A stretch of 64,000 nt of DNA. Origin: an uncultured Lachnospiraceae bacterium. GTDB lineage: Bacteria; Bacillota; Clostridia; Lachnospirales; Lachnospiraceae. Made by a program: the position numbers and the translations under genes. Below are positions 36,101-41,840 of this stretch, piece after piece; the stretch's first letter is position 1; every line of letters begins with the position of its first letter. Location of the stretch: the NCBI GenBank assembly GCA_910586315.1, contig CAJUIP010000016.1, positions 1-64,000 on the forward strand. Reading direction: 5' to 3'. The notes beneath the pieces are model-generated. The model was not told where the DNA came from and did no database searches. It saw only the letters and a program-made list of their open reading frames with translations.

Positions 36101-37388
36101 GCTGCGCCAATGCATGGAGGAAGGAGATAAACTTAATATCTCCTACGAGGGCGTAGACTTTTCTCAAATTGACAAATTGCTTGCCAAAAACTGTCCGGGT
36201 GGAACGGTTCCGCCTAAGCAGGACATGGGAAGTATTTTGCTGGCTGGAGCCACAGGATTTTTAGGAATCCACATTTTAGCAGATTACCTGGAACATGACA
36301 GTGGAACGGCCTACTGCCTGGTACGGGGAAAAAACCAGGCAGAGAGCGAGAGACGGCTGAGCGAGCTGCTGAACTTCTACTTCGGAAACAAGTACACGAA
36401 TTTGCTCGGAAGGCGTGTCCGGGTTTTGTGCGGAGACTTACAGAAAGACAATCTGGGGTTGGACAGTCAGGAATACGAAATGTTGCTGGAAAATGTGGAT
36501 ACTGTCATCAATGCCGCCGCCAGTGTAAAGCACTATGGATCGTACCAGTACTTCCGTGAAGTCAATGTCGATACCGTTGGTCGGTTAATCACATTCTGCC
36601 GAAACGGACATGCCAAGCTAATCCATAGTTCCACGCTCAGTGTATCCGGGAACAGCTTTGGGGATGATTTCTGCGGTTATATCAGTGAAACAGAGAAGCA
36701 CTTTTATGAGTCCAATCTGTACATCGGCCAGCCGTTGGAAAATGTCTACGCCAGAAGCAAATTTGAGGCGGAGAAGCTGGTATTGGAAGCAGCATTGGAT
36801 GGACTGCCGGTTCACATTATGCGTATGGGCAATCTGACAAACCGGCAGAGTGACGGCGTATTCCAGATTAACCACCAGACTAACGCCGCCGCCCAGCGGA
36901 TCAAAGGCATTGTGGAATTGGGGATTGTGCCGGACTATTTGATCAATGAGGATATGTATGTGGAGTTTACGCCTATCGATGAGGCGGCTCAGGCCATCAT
37001 GCTTCTCGTTCGTCACTTTGATCCGGAACGCACCGTATTCCATATCAACAGTACGAAAGTGGTTTATCTGGACAAATTGATGGAGTATTTCACCATTCTG
37101 GGCTATCCTCTCCGGGCCGTACCTGGCGATGAGTTTACTGCCGCCCTCAGGGAAACAGCAAAGCAGGCAGGGATGGAGCATATTTTTGAAACCTTTATCA
37201 ATGATATGGATGAACAGGATCATCTCAACTATGACAGCAATATCCGCATCAGGAATGCATATACGGAAGAATATCTGCATCGGCTTGGTTTTTCCTGGGG
37301 TGAGATTGGGCTGGAGTATTTGAGGAAGTATACGGAATATTTTAGAAAAATTGGATATTGGGAGGACTATGATGGAAGGGGAAAATAA
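30147..37388 (+). CDS. Dimodular NRPS, C-A-T-C-A-T-reductase
   Basis: 2413 residues. C1 (1-415) has HHIIGDA; A1 (430-925) has YTSGSTGNPKG near 569; T1 has LGGDSLKAIEL near 957; C2 (1025-1425) has HHIITDGG near 1121; A2 (1434-1920) has YTSGSTGKPKG near 1567; T2 has LGGDSLKAIEF near 1950; the reductase (2030-2413) has GATGFLG near 2033 and YARSK near 2202. A leading C domain implies an acylated N-terminus. The reductase should release an aldehyde by NAD(P)H, which can stay linear or cyclise to a pyrazinone. Read by eye, the A1 pocket residues (DVQYCAHVAK) are close to the proline code; A2 (DAVHVAGIGK) is unassigned. Start follows AAGGAGG. Confidence 0.96.
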   Translation: MVRLSNPQKLIYDMEKYAGGTVAIVCGSVLLEGEKEPADLIQAVNAIFRCNDALRTRIIEQEGKVSQEVENFQERTINVLQFDSKDALTAFAEEYAKIPIAFNAPLCEIQIVLLPEHYGLLTKCHHIIGDAWTLTLIASQFCALLRGEEPQAYPYADFVESEAVYVQGDRREKDKAFFLEQFKTCPEAVYLSEKPGDCYNACRSTFQVNADLTSKLRAYTKEHHTSPFTLFLTVFAVYFSRVKDNVEYFYIGTPILNRKTSREKHTMGMFVNTVPALAHVDYKCSFVENLGAMQAETLAVLRHQKFHYNEILTAIRQEYDFTEKLYDVILSYQNAAVTGAEHEVETTWYHSGMQTESLQIHIDDRDGKGVFCIHLDYRTDKFTNSEIQRMYGHILNLLQDAISHDRKTPEELALLSPEEEQLLLRDFNDTAADYPRDKCLHTLFEEQVERTPDKTAVIACDRTLTYQELNEEANRIAHGLMKRGVRPGDIVAFALPRNSHLIPTMFGILKAGAAYLPIDPDYPQERIDYMLLDSGARVFVTAERLTELIENGNSSNPALVFSSESLCYCIYTSGSTGNPKGTLLVHRGIVNLVTDLKIYSDLTQCNRFGFTTTITFDVATQEILTALLNGFTGVLLPERRETSFLEIIEALEASKVDVIYTTPSYLDLLSDNEKRASRLFSAVKIICLAGEKFNLNRFALKAQNIKQTIFENHYGPAETHVATYKTVMDRGDIIIGHPIANTQIYIVDNYLNPVPAGITGELCIAGDGVGAGYFNKPKLTAEKFIPNPFGPGKLYKTGDLAYWREDGNIVYVGRNDFQVKIRGLRVELGEIENTIAGVDGISQTIVVVRKNEAGRQLICAFYTETAPVELETIKSALREKLPRYMMPHIFTKLETLPMTTSGKVNRKALPEVDLSALVSEAEYAAPVTEQETTLASAVAQVLNLEKVGIGDNFFDLGGDSLKAIELTSALEQTGYHVEVKTIFEAENLGKLAEKLVATCVMVEAEIPAGDIPATAAQMRIYTAQSISGGTAYNVPYVFKVKTLNPDRLQTAVDHLVARHEILRTRFENRDGIIMQVVDDSARCQVEKLSSNDFSAFIRPFDLGTAPLLQVGYYGNTVLLDMHHIITDGGSMPTFLRELNGLYMGRDLVDTPVQYRAFAAQEKTCPEDEAYWLSVFADEPPILEINTDYPRPGKQSFVGAAIYQSIPAALHEKVCSKSKVMSITPYAYYIGVYYILLSKFSGNEDIVIGTPTSGRRGKFLNTLGMFVNTLALRGRPEGTKTVRDFLSEVKTAVVGALAHQDYPYGDLVKKLEIHPEGRNPLFDVMFAYQSEEMTQVSFGDAPAELLPIPVTSSKYDFTFNVMPRKENVVLMVEYCTALFKETTIRRLIEGYQLLLEQMLDETKQLKDLTAITEQEQQTLLYAFNDTAIDYPRDKCVHTLFEEQVEQTPDKTAVIACDRTLTYRELNEEANRIAHGLMQKGVTQGNIVAFALPRNSHLIPTMFGILKIGAAYLPIDPNFPQERIDYMLLDSGARGFVTENELPVLLANKNTENPNQKLSSESLSYCIYTSGSTGKPKGVLIRHKNFVNFCSANLNNQCQSLIVSCKVLLSTFKSSFDAFGVDYALPLTHGMTVVLADDDDIADANKLGNLIKKYQIDIVHSTPTIMQVLCAENIYLYQIANLKVMVIAAEQFTLNLYNYLCVHTDAKIFNGYGPSETTIGSCYGEITSDIHIGHPIANTKIYILDKYMAPVPIGVTGELCIAGDGVGAGYLNRPELTAEKFIPNPFGPGKLYKTGDLAYWREDGNIVYVGRNDFQVKIRGLRVELGEIENTIAGVDGISQAVTVVRKDDTGRQLICAFYTETTPVELEAVKSALREKLPRYMMPHFFTRLDTLPMTASGKVNRKALPEVDLSKPERNTEYLPPEGEIEKQLTTIMEGVLNDSPIGRDDNFFDLGGDSLKAIEFLSKAHSDGLYFSLQNVFDYPTVRQLRQCMEEGDKLNISYEGVDFSQIDKLLAKNCPGGTVPPKQDMGSILLAGATGFLGIHILADYLEHDSGTAYCLVRGKNQAESERRLSELLNFYFGNKYTNLLGRRVRVLCGDLQKDNLGLDSQEYEMLLENVDTVINAAASVKHYGSYQYFREVNVDTVGRLITFCRNGHAKLIHSSTLSVSGNSFGDDFCGYISETEKHFYESNLYIGQPLENVYARSKFEAEKLVLEAALDGLPVHIMRMGNLTNRQSDGVFQINHQTNAAAQRIKGIVELGIVPDYLINEDMYVEFTPIDEAAQAIMLLVRHFDPERTVFHINSTKVVYLDKLMEYFTILGYPLRAVPGDEFTAALRETAKQAGMEHIFETFINDMDEQDHLNYDSNIRIRNAYTEEYLHRLGFSWGEIGLEYLRKYTEYFRKIGYWEDYDGRGK

Positions 37389-38037
37389 CAAATGTGTTCC
37401 ACAAGATGATGCTTCGGAACCCGAAGAAAATATTGCAGAATACTCGGCATTAAGGGATTCCATTATACAATGTGAGAATAGTATAAAAAACGAAACTTTA
37501 TATATGTATGTGATTTATTTTGCTTTAATTGTTTTGGGCTTTGAACATAGCTGGATGTTTTTAGTGTCATTTGTCGTTCTTATCATTTTTCAAACCCACA
37601 TTAATGAAGATAGAATTGCAATAGAAAAGGTATCTGCATTTATTAGGATATTCTTTGAACAACAACGAGAGGATATACATTGGGAAACATTCAACAAAGA
37701 TCTGCATGGAATGCAATTTTACAATAATCATATACGGAACTTAGGGTGGTATATTAATAAAGCCGGTTCTACCTTTTTGGCAGCAATATCTCTTATAGCT
37801 TTGATTATAACGATATTGCAAACAGATCAAGACCAGATAACTGCATTTTCTGCTATTCAACTCATGGTAGGCTTTATTCTATTCTTAGTTGTCGGGTATA
37901 TAAACAGTAAACTTTATACTAATAGCAAAACGTTTATAATTGCCAGCATCGATAATGGGCTTAAAGATTTCAAAAAACGAGAAAAAGAGAAATATGTAAG
38001 CAAAAAGAAAGGGGAATCTTATGCTGACCAGGATTAA
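37372..38037 (+). CDS. Four-helix membrane protein in the NRPS cluster
   Basis: About 221 residues. A polar N-terminus containing EYSALRDSIIQCENSI leads to two helix pairs: YMYVIYFALIVLG with SWMFLVSFVVLIIF (residues 40-80), and FLAAISLIALIITIL with LMVGFILFLVVGYI (residues 135-180). The soluble part between them (RIAIEKVSAFIRIFFEQQREDIHWE) and a charged C-terminus complete it. The layout resembles small membrane proteins often found near conflict systems, with proposed pore-forming function, but no firm family match was made. The start overlaps the NRPS by 17 bases after GGAGG, and its end overlaps the carrier protein, so it belongs to the operon: a transporter accessory, immunity or effector role is possible. 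Confidence 0.7.
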   Translation: MEGENNKCVPQDDASEPEENIAEYSALRDSIIQCENSIKNETLYMYVIYFALIVLGFEHSWMFLVSFVVLIIFQTHINEDRIAIEKVSAFIRIFFEQQREDIHWETFNKDLHGMQFYNNHIRNLGWYINKAGSTFLAAISLIALIITILQTDQDQITAFSAIQLMVGFILFLVVGYINSKLYTNSKTFIIASIDNGLKDFKKREKEKYVSKKKGESYADQD

Positions 38038-38239
38038 GCAAATTTTATATGATTACACAGATGTCAAAGAAATTGGGGAAACTTCTATGCTGGAAGCTGA
38101 TTTGGGCCTGTCCTCTTTGGATGTGGTATCCATTGTCACGGAGTTTGAAGATGTATTTCATATTGAAATACCTGACAGGGATATCGGAAAATTCATCCGT
38201 GTGAAAGATATCATCGAATATTTGGAAGCAAGGGTATGA
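38021..38239 (+). CDS. Free-standing acyl/peptidyl carrier protein
   Basis: 72 residues, four-helix carrier fold. The phosphopantetheine site is the serine in DLGLSSLDVVSIV (about residue 33). The sequence is typical of ACPs (MLEADLGLSSLDVVS, FEDVFHIEIPD). It overlaps the upstream membrane protein by 17 bases and the PPTase by 4 bases, so all are co-translated. It most likely carries the fatty acyl starter, loaded by the ligase at 27642, to the first condensation domain of the NRPS. Confidence 0.92.
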   Translation: MLTRIKQILYDYTDVKEIGETSMLEADLGLSSLDVVSIVTEFEDVFHIEIPDRDIGKFIRVKDIIEYLEARV

Positions 38240-38811
38240 ATCCGGATATTTGTTTGGTCAAAATAGAGGAGCCGCTTGATGACAGGACAGCCAATTTTCT
38301 GATGAAGTTTTCCCCTCCGGAAAAACAGAGCCGCATCCTCCGCCAGAGGATCAAACGCATCGCCGACACCATGATTGTCGGCGGTGCATTAGCCCGACAT
38401 ATGTTATGGAAACATTTTTCCATCCCGCCAAATGCTCAAATCAGTTACGGAAAGTTTGGCAAACCTTATTTATCTGATTTCCCTCAGTGCCATTTTAACA
38501 TCAGCCATTCTGGTCAGTATGTAGTCTGTGCTGTATATAATGCACCTATAGGGGTTGATATTCAGCAAATTGTTCCATATCGTTCCGATGTTGCAATCAG
38601 AGTTTTTAGTCCTGCTGAGTTAAGGCAAATCGAAAATAGTTCCGATCTTTCCGCAGAATTTACAAGGCTTTGGACTCGGATGGAGGCACGCATAAAGGCA
38701 TTGGGAATAGGGATTGGCCAGGTGCCAGCCTGCGATACCTCTTTCTCATATAAGACAGATACCTGCTTTCTTGAGGATGCTTTTGTATCGGTTTCCTATA
38801 AACTTCCATAA
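38236..38811 (+). CDS. Sfp-type 4'-phosphopantetheinyl transferase
   Basis: 191 residues. It moves phosphopantetheine from CoA to the serine of carrier domains. The core CHFNISHSGQYVVCAVYNAPIGVDIQ near residues 85-110 includes the Mg-binding Asp, and FTRLWTRMEARIKALGIGI near residue 140 corresponds to the WxxKEA motif, with Lys replaced by Arg/Met. The length fits the Sfp/Gsp branch. It should activate T1, T2 and the free ACP of this cluster. The ATG overlaps the carrier protein stop (ATGA). It is the last gene of the operon. Confidence 0.9.
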   Translation: MNPDICLVKIEEPLDDRTANFLMKFSPPEKQSRILRQRIKRIADTMIVGGALARHMLWKHFSIPPNAQISYGKFGKPYLSDFPQCHFNISHSGQYVVCAVYNAPIGVDIQQIVPYRSDVAIRVFSPAELRQIENSSDLSAEFTRLWTRMEARIKALGIGIGQVPACDTSFSYKTDTCFLEDAFVSVSYKLP

Positions 38812-38940
38812 TTCTGCTTTTAATACCATCATAAACCTTGTGGAAAATCAAGAATTTTCAAGATTGATTTCACGCAGTTTTCATGGTAAGATAATTATAA
38901 TTTGATTGTTCTAAGTCATTTAGGAAAGGATGTGTGTATT

Positions 38941-39171
38941 ATGACGTTGCAGCAGCAGGTAATGAGAGAGGCAGAGCTTCTTTCAGATGAGGATTTAGCA
39001 CAAGTGATTCAATTCATGGGATTTTTGCGTTTTTCTAAATCAAGAAAACCTTTCGCAGATATAGAGCAAACAGACAATAAGAAGTACAGGACAAGAGGAG
39101 GATTTTCGGGAAGAGTCATTTTAGCGGATGATTTTAATGAAACGCCAGAATGTTTCAAGGAGTATATGTGA
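38941..39171 (+). CDS. Antitoxin of a PIN-domain toxin pair (DUF2281-like)
   Basis: 76 residues. The N-terminal half (TLQQQVMREAELLSDEDLAQVIQFMGFLRFSKSRK) is the helical segment of DUF2281-like antitoxins, and the C-terminal half (GGFSGRVILADDFNETPECFKEYM) is the flexible part that blocks the PIN active site. The start at 38941 follows AGGAAAGGA; an earlier in-frame start 13 codons upstream is less likely. Its TGA overlaps the toxin ATG by one base, the usual antitoxin-first order with coupled translation. Confidence 0.85.
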   Translation: MTLQQQVMREAELLSDEDLAQVIQFMGFLRFSKSRKPFADIEQTDNKKYRTRGGFSGRVILADDFNETPECFKEYM

Positions 39172-39551
39172 TGATTATATTAGACACGTGTGTATTATTA
39201 TGGTTTTTACATGATGATCCAATGCTTCCAGAAAGGGTGGCTAAGAGGATAGAGGAAAGTGAGAAGGCTTATTTAAGTATTGCTTCTTTATGGGAAGTGG
39301 CGATTAAGAAGACCATTAAAAAGCTGGATATTCCAGAAACAGTGAAGGAACTGGAGAAAAAATGTGAGGAGAAACGGATTTTTATTCTTCCAATAAAGAC
39401 AGACTATCTTGAAAGAATTCAAAATCTTCCTATGATTCATGCAGACCCATTTGATCGATTAATCATGGCGACCGCTATAGAGGAAAATTTGACATTGCTC
39501 ACTGATGATGGGAAGATTAGATTGTATAAAAGTGTTGTGCAAGAGTGGTAG
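39171..39551 (+). CDS. VapC-family PIN-domain toxin
   Basis: 126-residue PIN ribonuclease. The acidic active-site residues are visible in MIILDTCVLLW (first Asp), SIASLWEVAIK (Glu), HADPFDRLIMATA (Asp) and LLTDDGKI (last Asp). Such toxins cleave tRNA or other RNA when freed from the antitoxin. The ATG at 39171 follows AAGGAG and overlaps the antitoxin stop. A hairpin lies 35 bases after the stop. The pair sits directly behind the NRPS cluster and may stabilise it in the genome, which is inference. Confidence 0.92.
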   Translation: MIILDTCVLLWFLHDDPMLPERVAKRIEESEKAYLSIASLWEVAIKKTIKKLDIPETVKELEKKCEEKRIFILPIKTDYLERIQNLPMIHADPFDRLIMATAIEENLTLLTDDGKIRLYKSVVQEW

Positions 39552-39585
39552 AAAAAAGTATAGAATAGGGATAACGAGCAGAAAG

Positions 39586-39611
39586 GCCGCAGGGAACTGC
39601 GGCTTTACGTT
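39586..39611 (+). terminator. Terminator-like hairpin after the toxin gene
   Basis: GCCGCAG (39586-39592) and CTGCGGC (39597-39603) form a perfect 7-bp stem with a GGAA tetraloop, followed by TTTACGTTT. It is 35 bases after the toxin stop. Confidence 0.7.
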
Positions 39612-39909
39612 TATCCCTTTGTGCAGGGGATGGGCTGGTCTGAATTATTGCAGAGACAGCTTTTAGATATGGAAATCTCTGCCCAAACGTAAATGAATCT
39701 GAACTTATCTGAGAAAAATCCTCAAAAAGCCTTATAAGAGTTCTATTTATTTTATAAAAATCCCAAAAGGCCACACGAAAAAAGTCACGATAAACGCATA
39801 CTTATATTTATTCTTCCGCCATTATCATGTATATTAGTTATGACAGCAAAAAATATCTTTTGCCTGGACCTGCAGGCTGCAGCAGTAATTCAGGGCATAC
39901 CAGGAGCTG

Positions 39910-40068
39910 GTGTACTGACACATTTACATTTCACCAAATGACTTGCCTGAATTTCCATCTGCTGCGTTGTTGTCGGTCAACGATGCCACCGCATCGCCTC
40001 CCTCCTCCGCCTTGCAGACTGAAAATTCATTCTGCGTCATTTGACTGAAAGTAAGTGTGTCAGTACAC
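39910..40068. repeat. 159-bp foldback element with 33-bp terminal inverted repeats
   Basis: The left end GTGTACTGACAC plus the next 21 bases (39910-39942) pairs with the right end ending GTGTCAGTACAC (40036-40068); about 27 of 33 positions match. The interior also shows partial complementarity (CTGAATTTCCATCTGC against GCAGACTGAAAATTCA). No coding capacity. It resembles a miniature inverted-repeat element. It fills a 630-bp gap between the toxin and GNAT genes; the remainder of that gap shows only the hairpin at 39586-39611. Confidence 0.75.
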
Positions 40069-40182
40069 TGGGAGGCCAGCGCTCAGAAAATAACAAAAGC
40101 GCAGACCGACGGAGAATCGGTAAAACCAGAAAAGGCAACGCCCTTTTACAGAACATAACATGAAAGAAATGAGGGACTAAAA

Positions 40183-40839
40183 ATGGAACACAACATAGTC
40201 ATCAGAAATGAGAGAGCAGACGATTACAAGACAGTGGAAGAAATTACGAGAAAAGCGTTTTACAATATCTACATTCCGGGATGTACGGAACATTACCTGG
40301 TTCATATTATGAGGGGGCACGAGGATTTCATCCCGGAGCTGGCGTTTGTTCTGGAGTGCGACGGCAGCGTGATTGGGAACGTCATGTACACAAAGGCGAA
40401 GCTGACAGATGAGAACGGGCATGTAAAAGAGATTTTAACCTTTGGCCCGGTCAGCATTCTGCCGGACTATCAGAGAATGGGGTATGGAAAAAGGCTTCTG
40501 GAGCACTCGTTTGAAAAGGCAAAGGAACTGGGGTATGACACGATTGTCATTTTCGGGAGCCCCGCCAATTATGTCAGCCGCGGCTTTAAGAGCTGCAAAA
40601 AATATCATGTATGTGTTGGAAACGGAAAGTACCCGGCAGCAATGATGGTAAAAGAATTGATTCCTGGTGTACTTGCCGGACATAAATGGACGTATCAGGA
40701 CAGCCCGGTCATGGCAGTCAGCGAGGAAGACGCGAAACGTTATGACGATACGCTTGAAAAAATGGAAAAAAAGCACCAGCCAAGTCAGGAGGAATTTTAT
40801 ATTATGAGCCATTCCTTCCTTGAAAACGATTCTGAGTGA
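40183..40839 (+). CDS. GNAT-family N-acetyltransferase
   Basis: 218 residues. The acetyl-CoA-binding core is LTFGPVSILPDYQRMGYGKRLLEHSFEKAKELGYDTIVIFGSPANYVSRGFKSCKKY (about residues 85-145), with the Q/RxxGxG/A motif as QRMGYG. The N-terminus IVIRNERADDYKTVEEITRKAF is typical of YhbS-like members. The substrate is unknown; a small amine or protein N-terminus is possible. The C-terminal 50 residues extend beyond the core. It is flanked by repeat-rich spacers on both sides, so it is monocistronic. Confidence 0.88.
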   Translation: MEHNIVIRNERADDYKTVEEITRKAFYNIYIPGCTEHYLVHIMRGHEDFIPELAFVLECDGSVIGNVMYTKAKLTDENGHVKEILTFGPVSILPDYQRMGYGKRLLEHSFEKAKELGYDTIVIFGSPANYVSRGFKSCKKYHVCVGNGKYPAAMMVKELIPGVLAGHKWTYQDSPVMAVSEEDAKRYDDTLEKMEKKHQPSQEEFYIMSHSFLENDSE

Positions 40840-40875
40840 TTGAAAACAATCCGGATTTGTTGTATGATGGTAGCA

Positions 40876-41005
40876 GTTTAGATAAGTCAGCGTGTTTTCC
40901 TCATTGACTGTACGAAAACATAGCGGATGGAAATTCAGGAGGCAGGGAAAGACCTCCCCTGCCAAGATTGGCCGTATGTCGTAACCGTTCTGGATATATC
41001 TAAAC
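40876..41005. repeat. Possible small inverted-repeat element
   Basis: GTTTAGATA (40876-40884) and TATCTAAAC (40997-41005) are perfect complements 112 bases apart. Between them lies a separate perfect stem GGCAGGG/CCCTGCC at 40941-40947/40957-40963. The rest of the interval shows little pairing. It occupies part of the 560-bp gap between the GNAT gene and the zinc-finger gene; palindrome copies C and D take up 41251-41366. Confidence 0.35.
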
Positions 41006-41250
41006 AGAGCTACGTATGATAAAATACAAATATAAATAGTATTTATTTTATACATTATCAAAATTGATACTGAAAACCCATCTATAAATCATCTGCAGAT
41101 TTATAGTGACAGTTCAGCCTTTCGAAAATTTGGGGTAGAACACGTACTGGATTGGGTAAAGCATGCGCTGAAATTTTGGATAAAACACACATTGAAAACT
41201 TGTTTTCATAAGCGTTTTATCCGGAACCTTCATAAGGCAGATGCCGTGTA

Positions 41251-41284
41251 CTTCTTTGTCCGCGGTACGCGGGCGAGAAGATGC
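41251..41284. repeat. Dispersed palindromic repeat, copy C
   Basis: CTTCTTTGTCCGCGGTACGC then GGGCGAGAAGATGC has the GCGGTACGC core and flanking CTTCTT/GAGAAG arms shared with copies A, B, D and F. It lies 35 bases before copy D. Confidence 0.7.
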
Positions 41285-41318
41285 ATTGACAGCGACGTAA
41301 CAGCAGCACTAAGAGGAT

Positions 41319-41366
41319 TTCTTTGCCTGCGGTACGCAGGCAGGAAGATGAAGGGCTGAACGGTTA
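41319..41366. repeat. Dispersed palindromic repeat, copy D
   Basis: TTCTTTGCCTGCGGTACGCA then GGCAGGAAGATGAAGG ends with CTGAACGGTTAT, the same boundary word as copy B (19194-19207). Copies C and D form a tandem pair in the spacer before the zinc-finger gene at 41401. Confidence 0.7.
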
Positions 41367-41400
41367 TGATTTTTAGAAAGCAGGAAGGAGTGTGCAGGAA

Positions 41401-41754
41401 ATGACATGTACAGAAGCGGAAAAAATGGTAATGCCTTATATCAACGACAAACTTTCGCCTCAGGAGCTGGAGGATTTCATTGGGCACATTAACACCTGTG
41501 AGAATTGCCGTGAGGAACTGGAAATCCACTATATGGTGGATGTGGGATTAAAAAAGCTGGACGAGGCGGACGGGACCTATGATATTGTGGGGGACCTGAA
41601 GCGAAAGCTGGAGGAGTCGGCCAATACCATCCGGCGCTTCTTTCTGTTTCAGATAACCAGATATTCCGTGAGCACTTTGATGACGATGGCTCTGCTTTTG
41701 TCGGTGCTTTTGCAGCTTCGCATCTGGAAGCAGGCGGGTTTTCTGTTTTTTTAG
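41401..41754 (+). CDS. Membrane protein with zf-HC2 (anti-sigma-like) zinc finger
   Basis: 117 residues. The N-terminus MTCTEAEKMVMPYINDKLSP and HINTCENCREELEIHY give the HxxxCxxC zinc-binding motif of anti-sigma factors. A single membrane helix lies near residues 88-108 (SVSTLMTMALLLSVLLQL), leaving a few residues outside. Such proteins bind an ECF sigma factor, but no sigma gene is adjacent, so the partner is unknown. The ATG at 41401 lies ten bases after AAGGAG; a GTG at 41392 would be too close to it. Confidence 0.78.
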   Translation: MTCTEAEKMVMPYINDKLSPQELEDFIGHINTCENCREELEIHYMVDVGLKKLDEADGTYDIVGDLKRKLEESANTIRRFFLFQITRYSVSTLMTMALLLSVLLQLRIWKQAGFLFF

Positions 41755-41771
41755 TATACCGGGAGCATAAA

Positions 41772-41815
41772 GTGCGGAGCAATCCGGTATCAAAGGGGGC
41801 AAAAGACCTTTTGAC
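41772..41815 (+). repeat. Dispersed 43-bp repeat, copy 2 (GTGCGGAG family)
   Basis: GTGCGGAGCAATCCGGTATC then AAAGGGGGCAAAAGAC and CTTTTGAC is nearly identical to 6625-6667. GGGGGCAAAAG can pair with CTTTTGACCCC (41808-41818), an intrinsic-terminator-like hairpin placed 22 bases before polA. Confidence 0.6.
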
Positions 41816-41840
41816 CCCAACATCTTTTTAGGAGTGAAGT

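Noticed and set aside
27445..40068. The foldbacks at 27445-27611 and 39910-40068 as a matched pair of transposon ends around the NRPS cluster
   Set aside because: Their terminal sequences are unrelated (CCAGTATAAC versus GTGTACTGACAC), and each is already a complete hairpin by itself.
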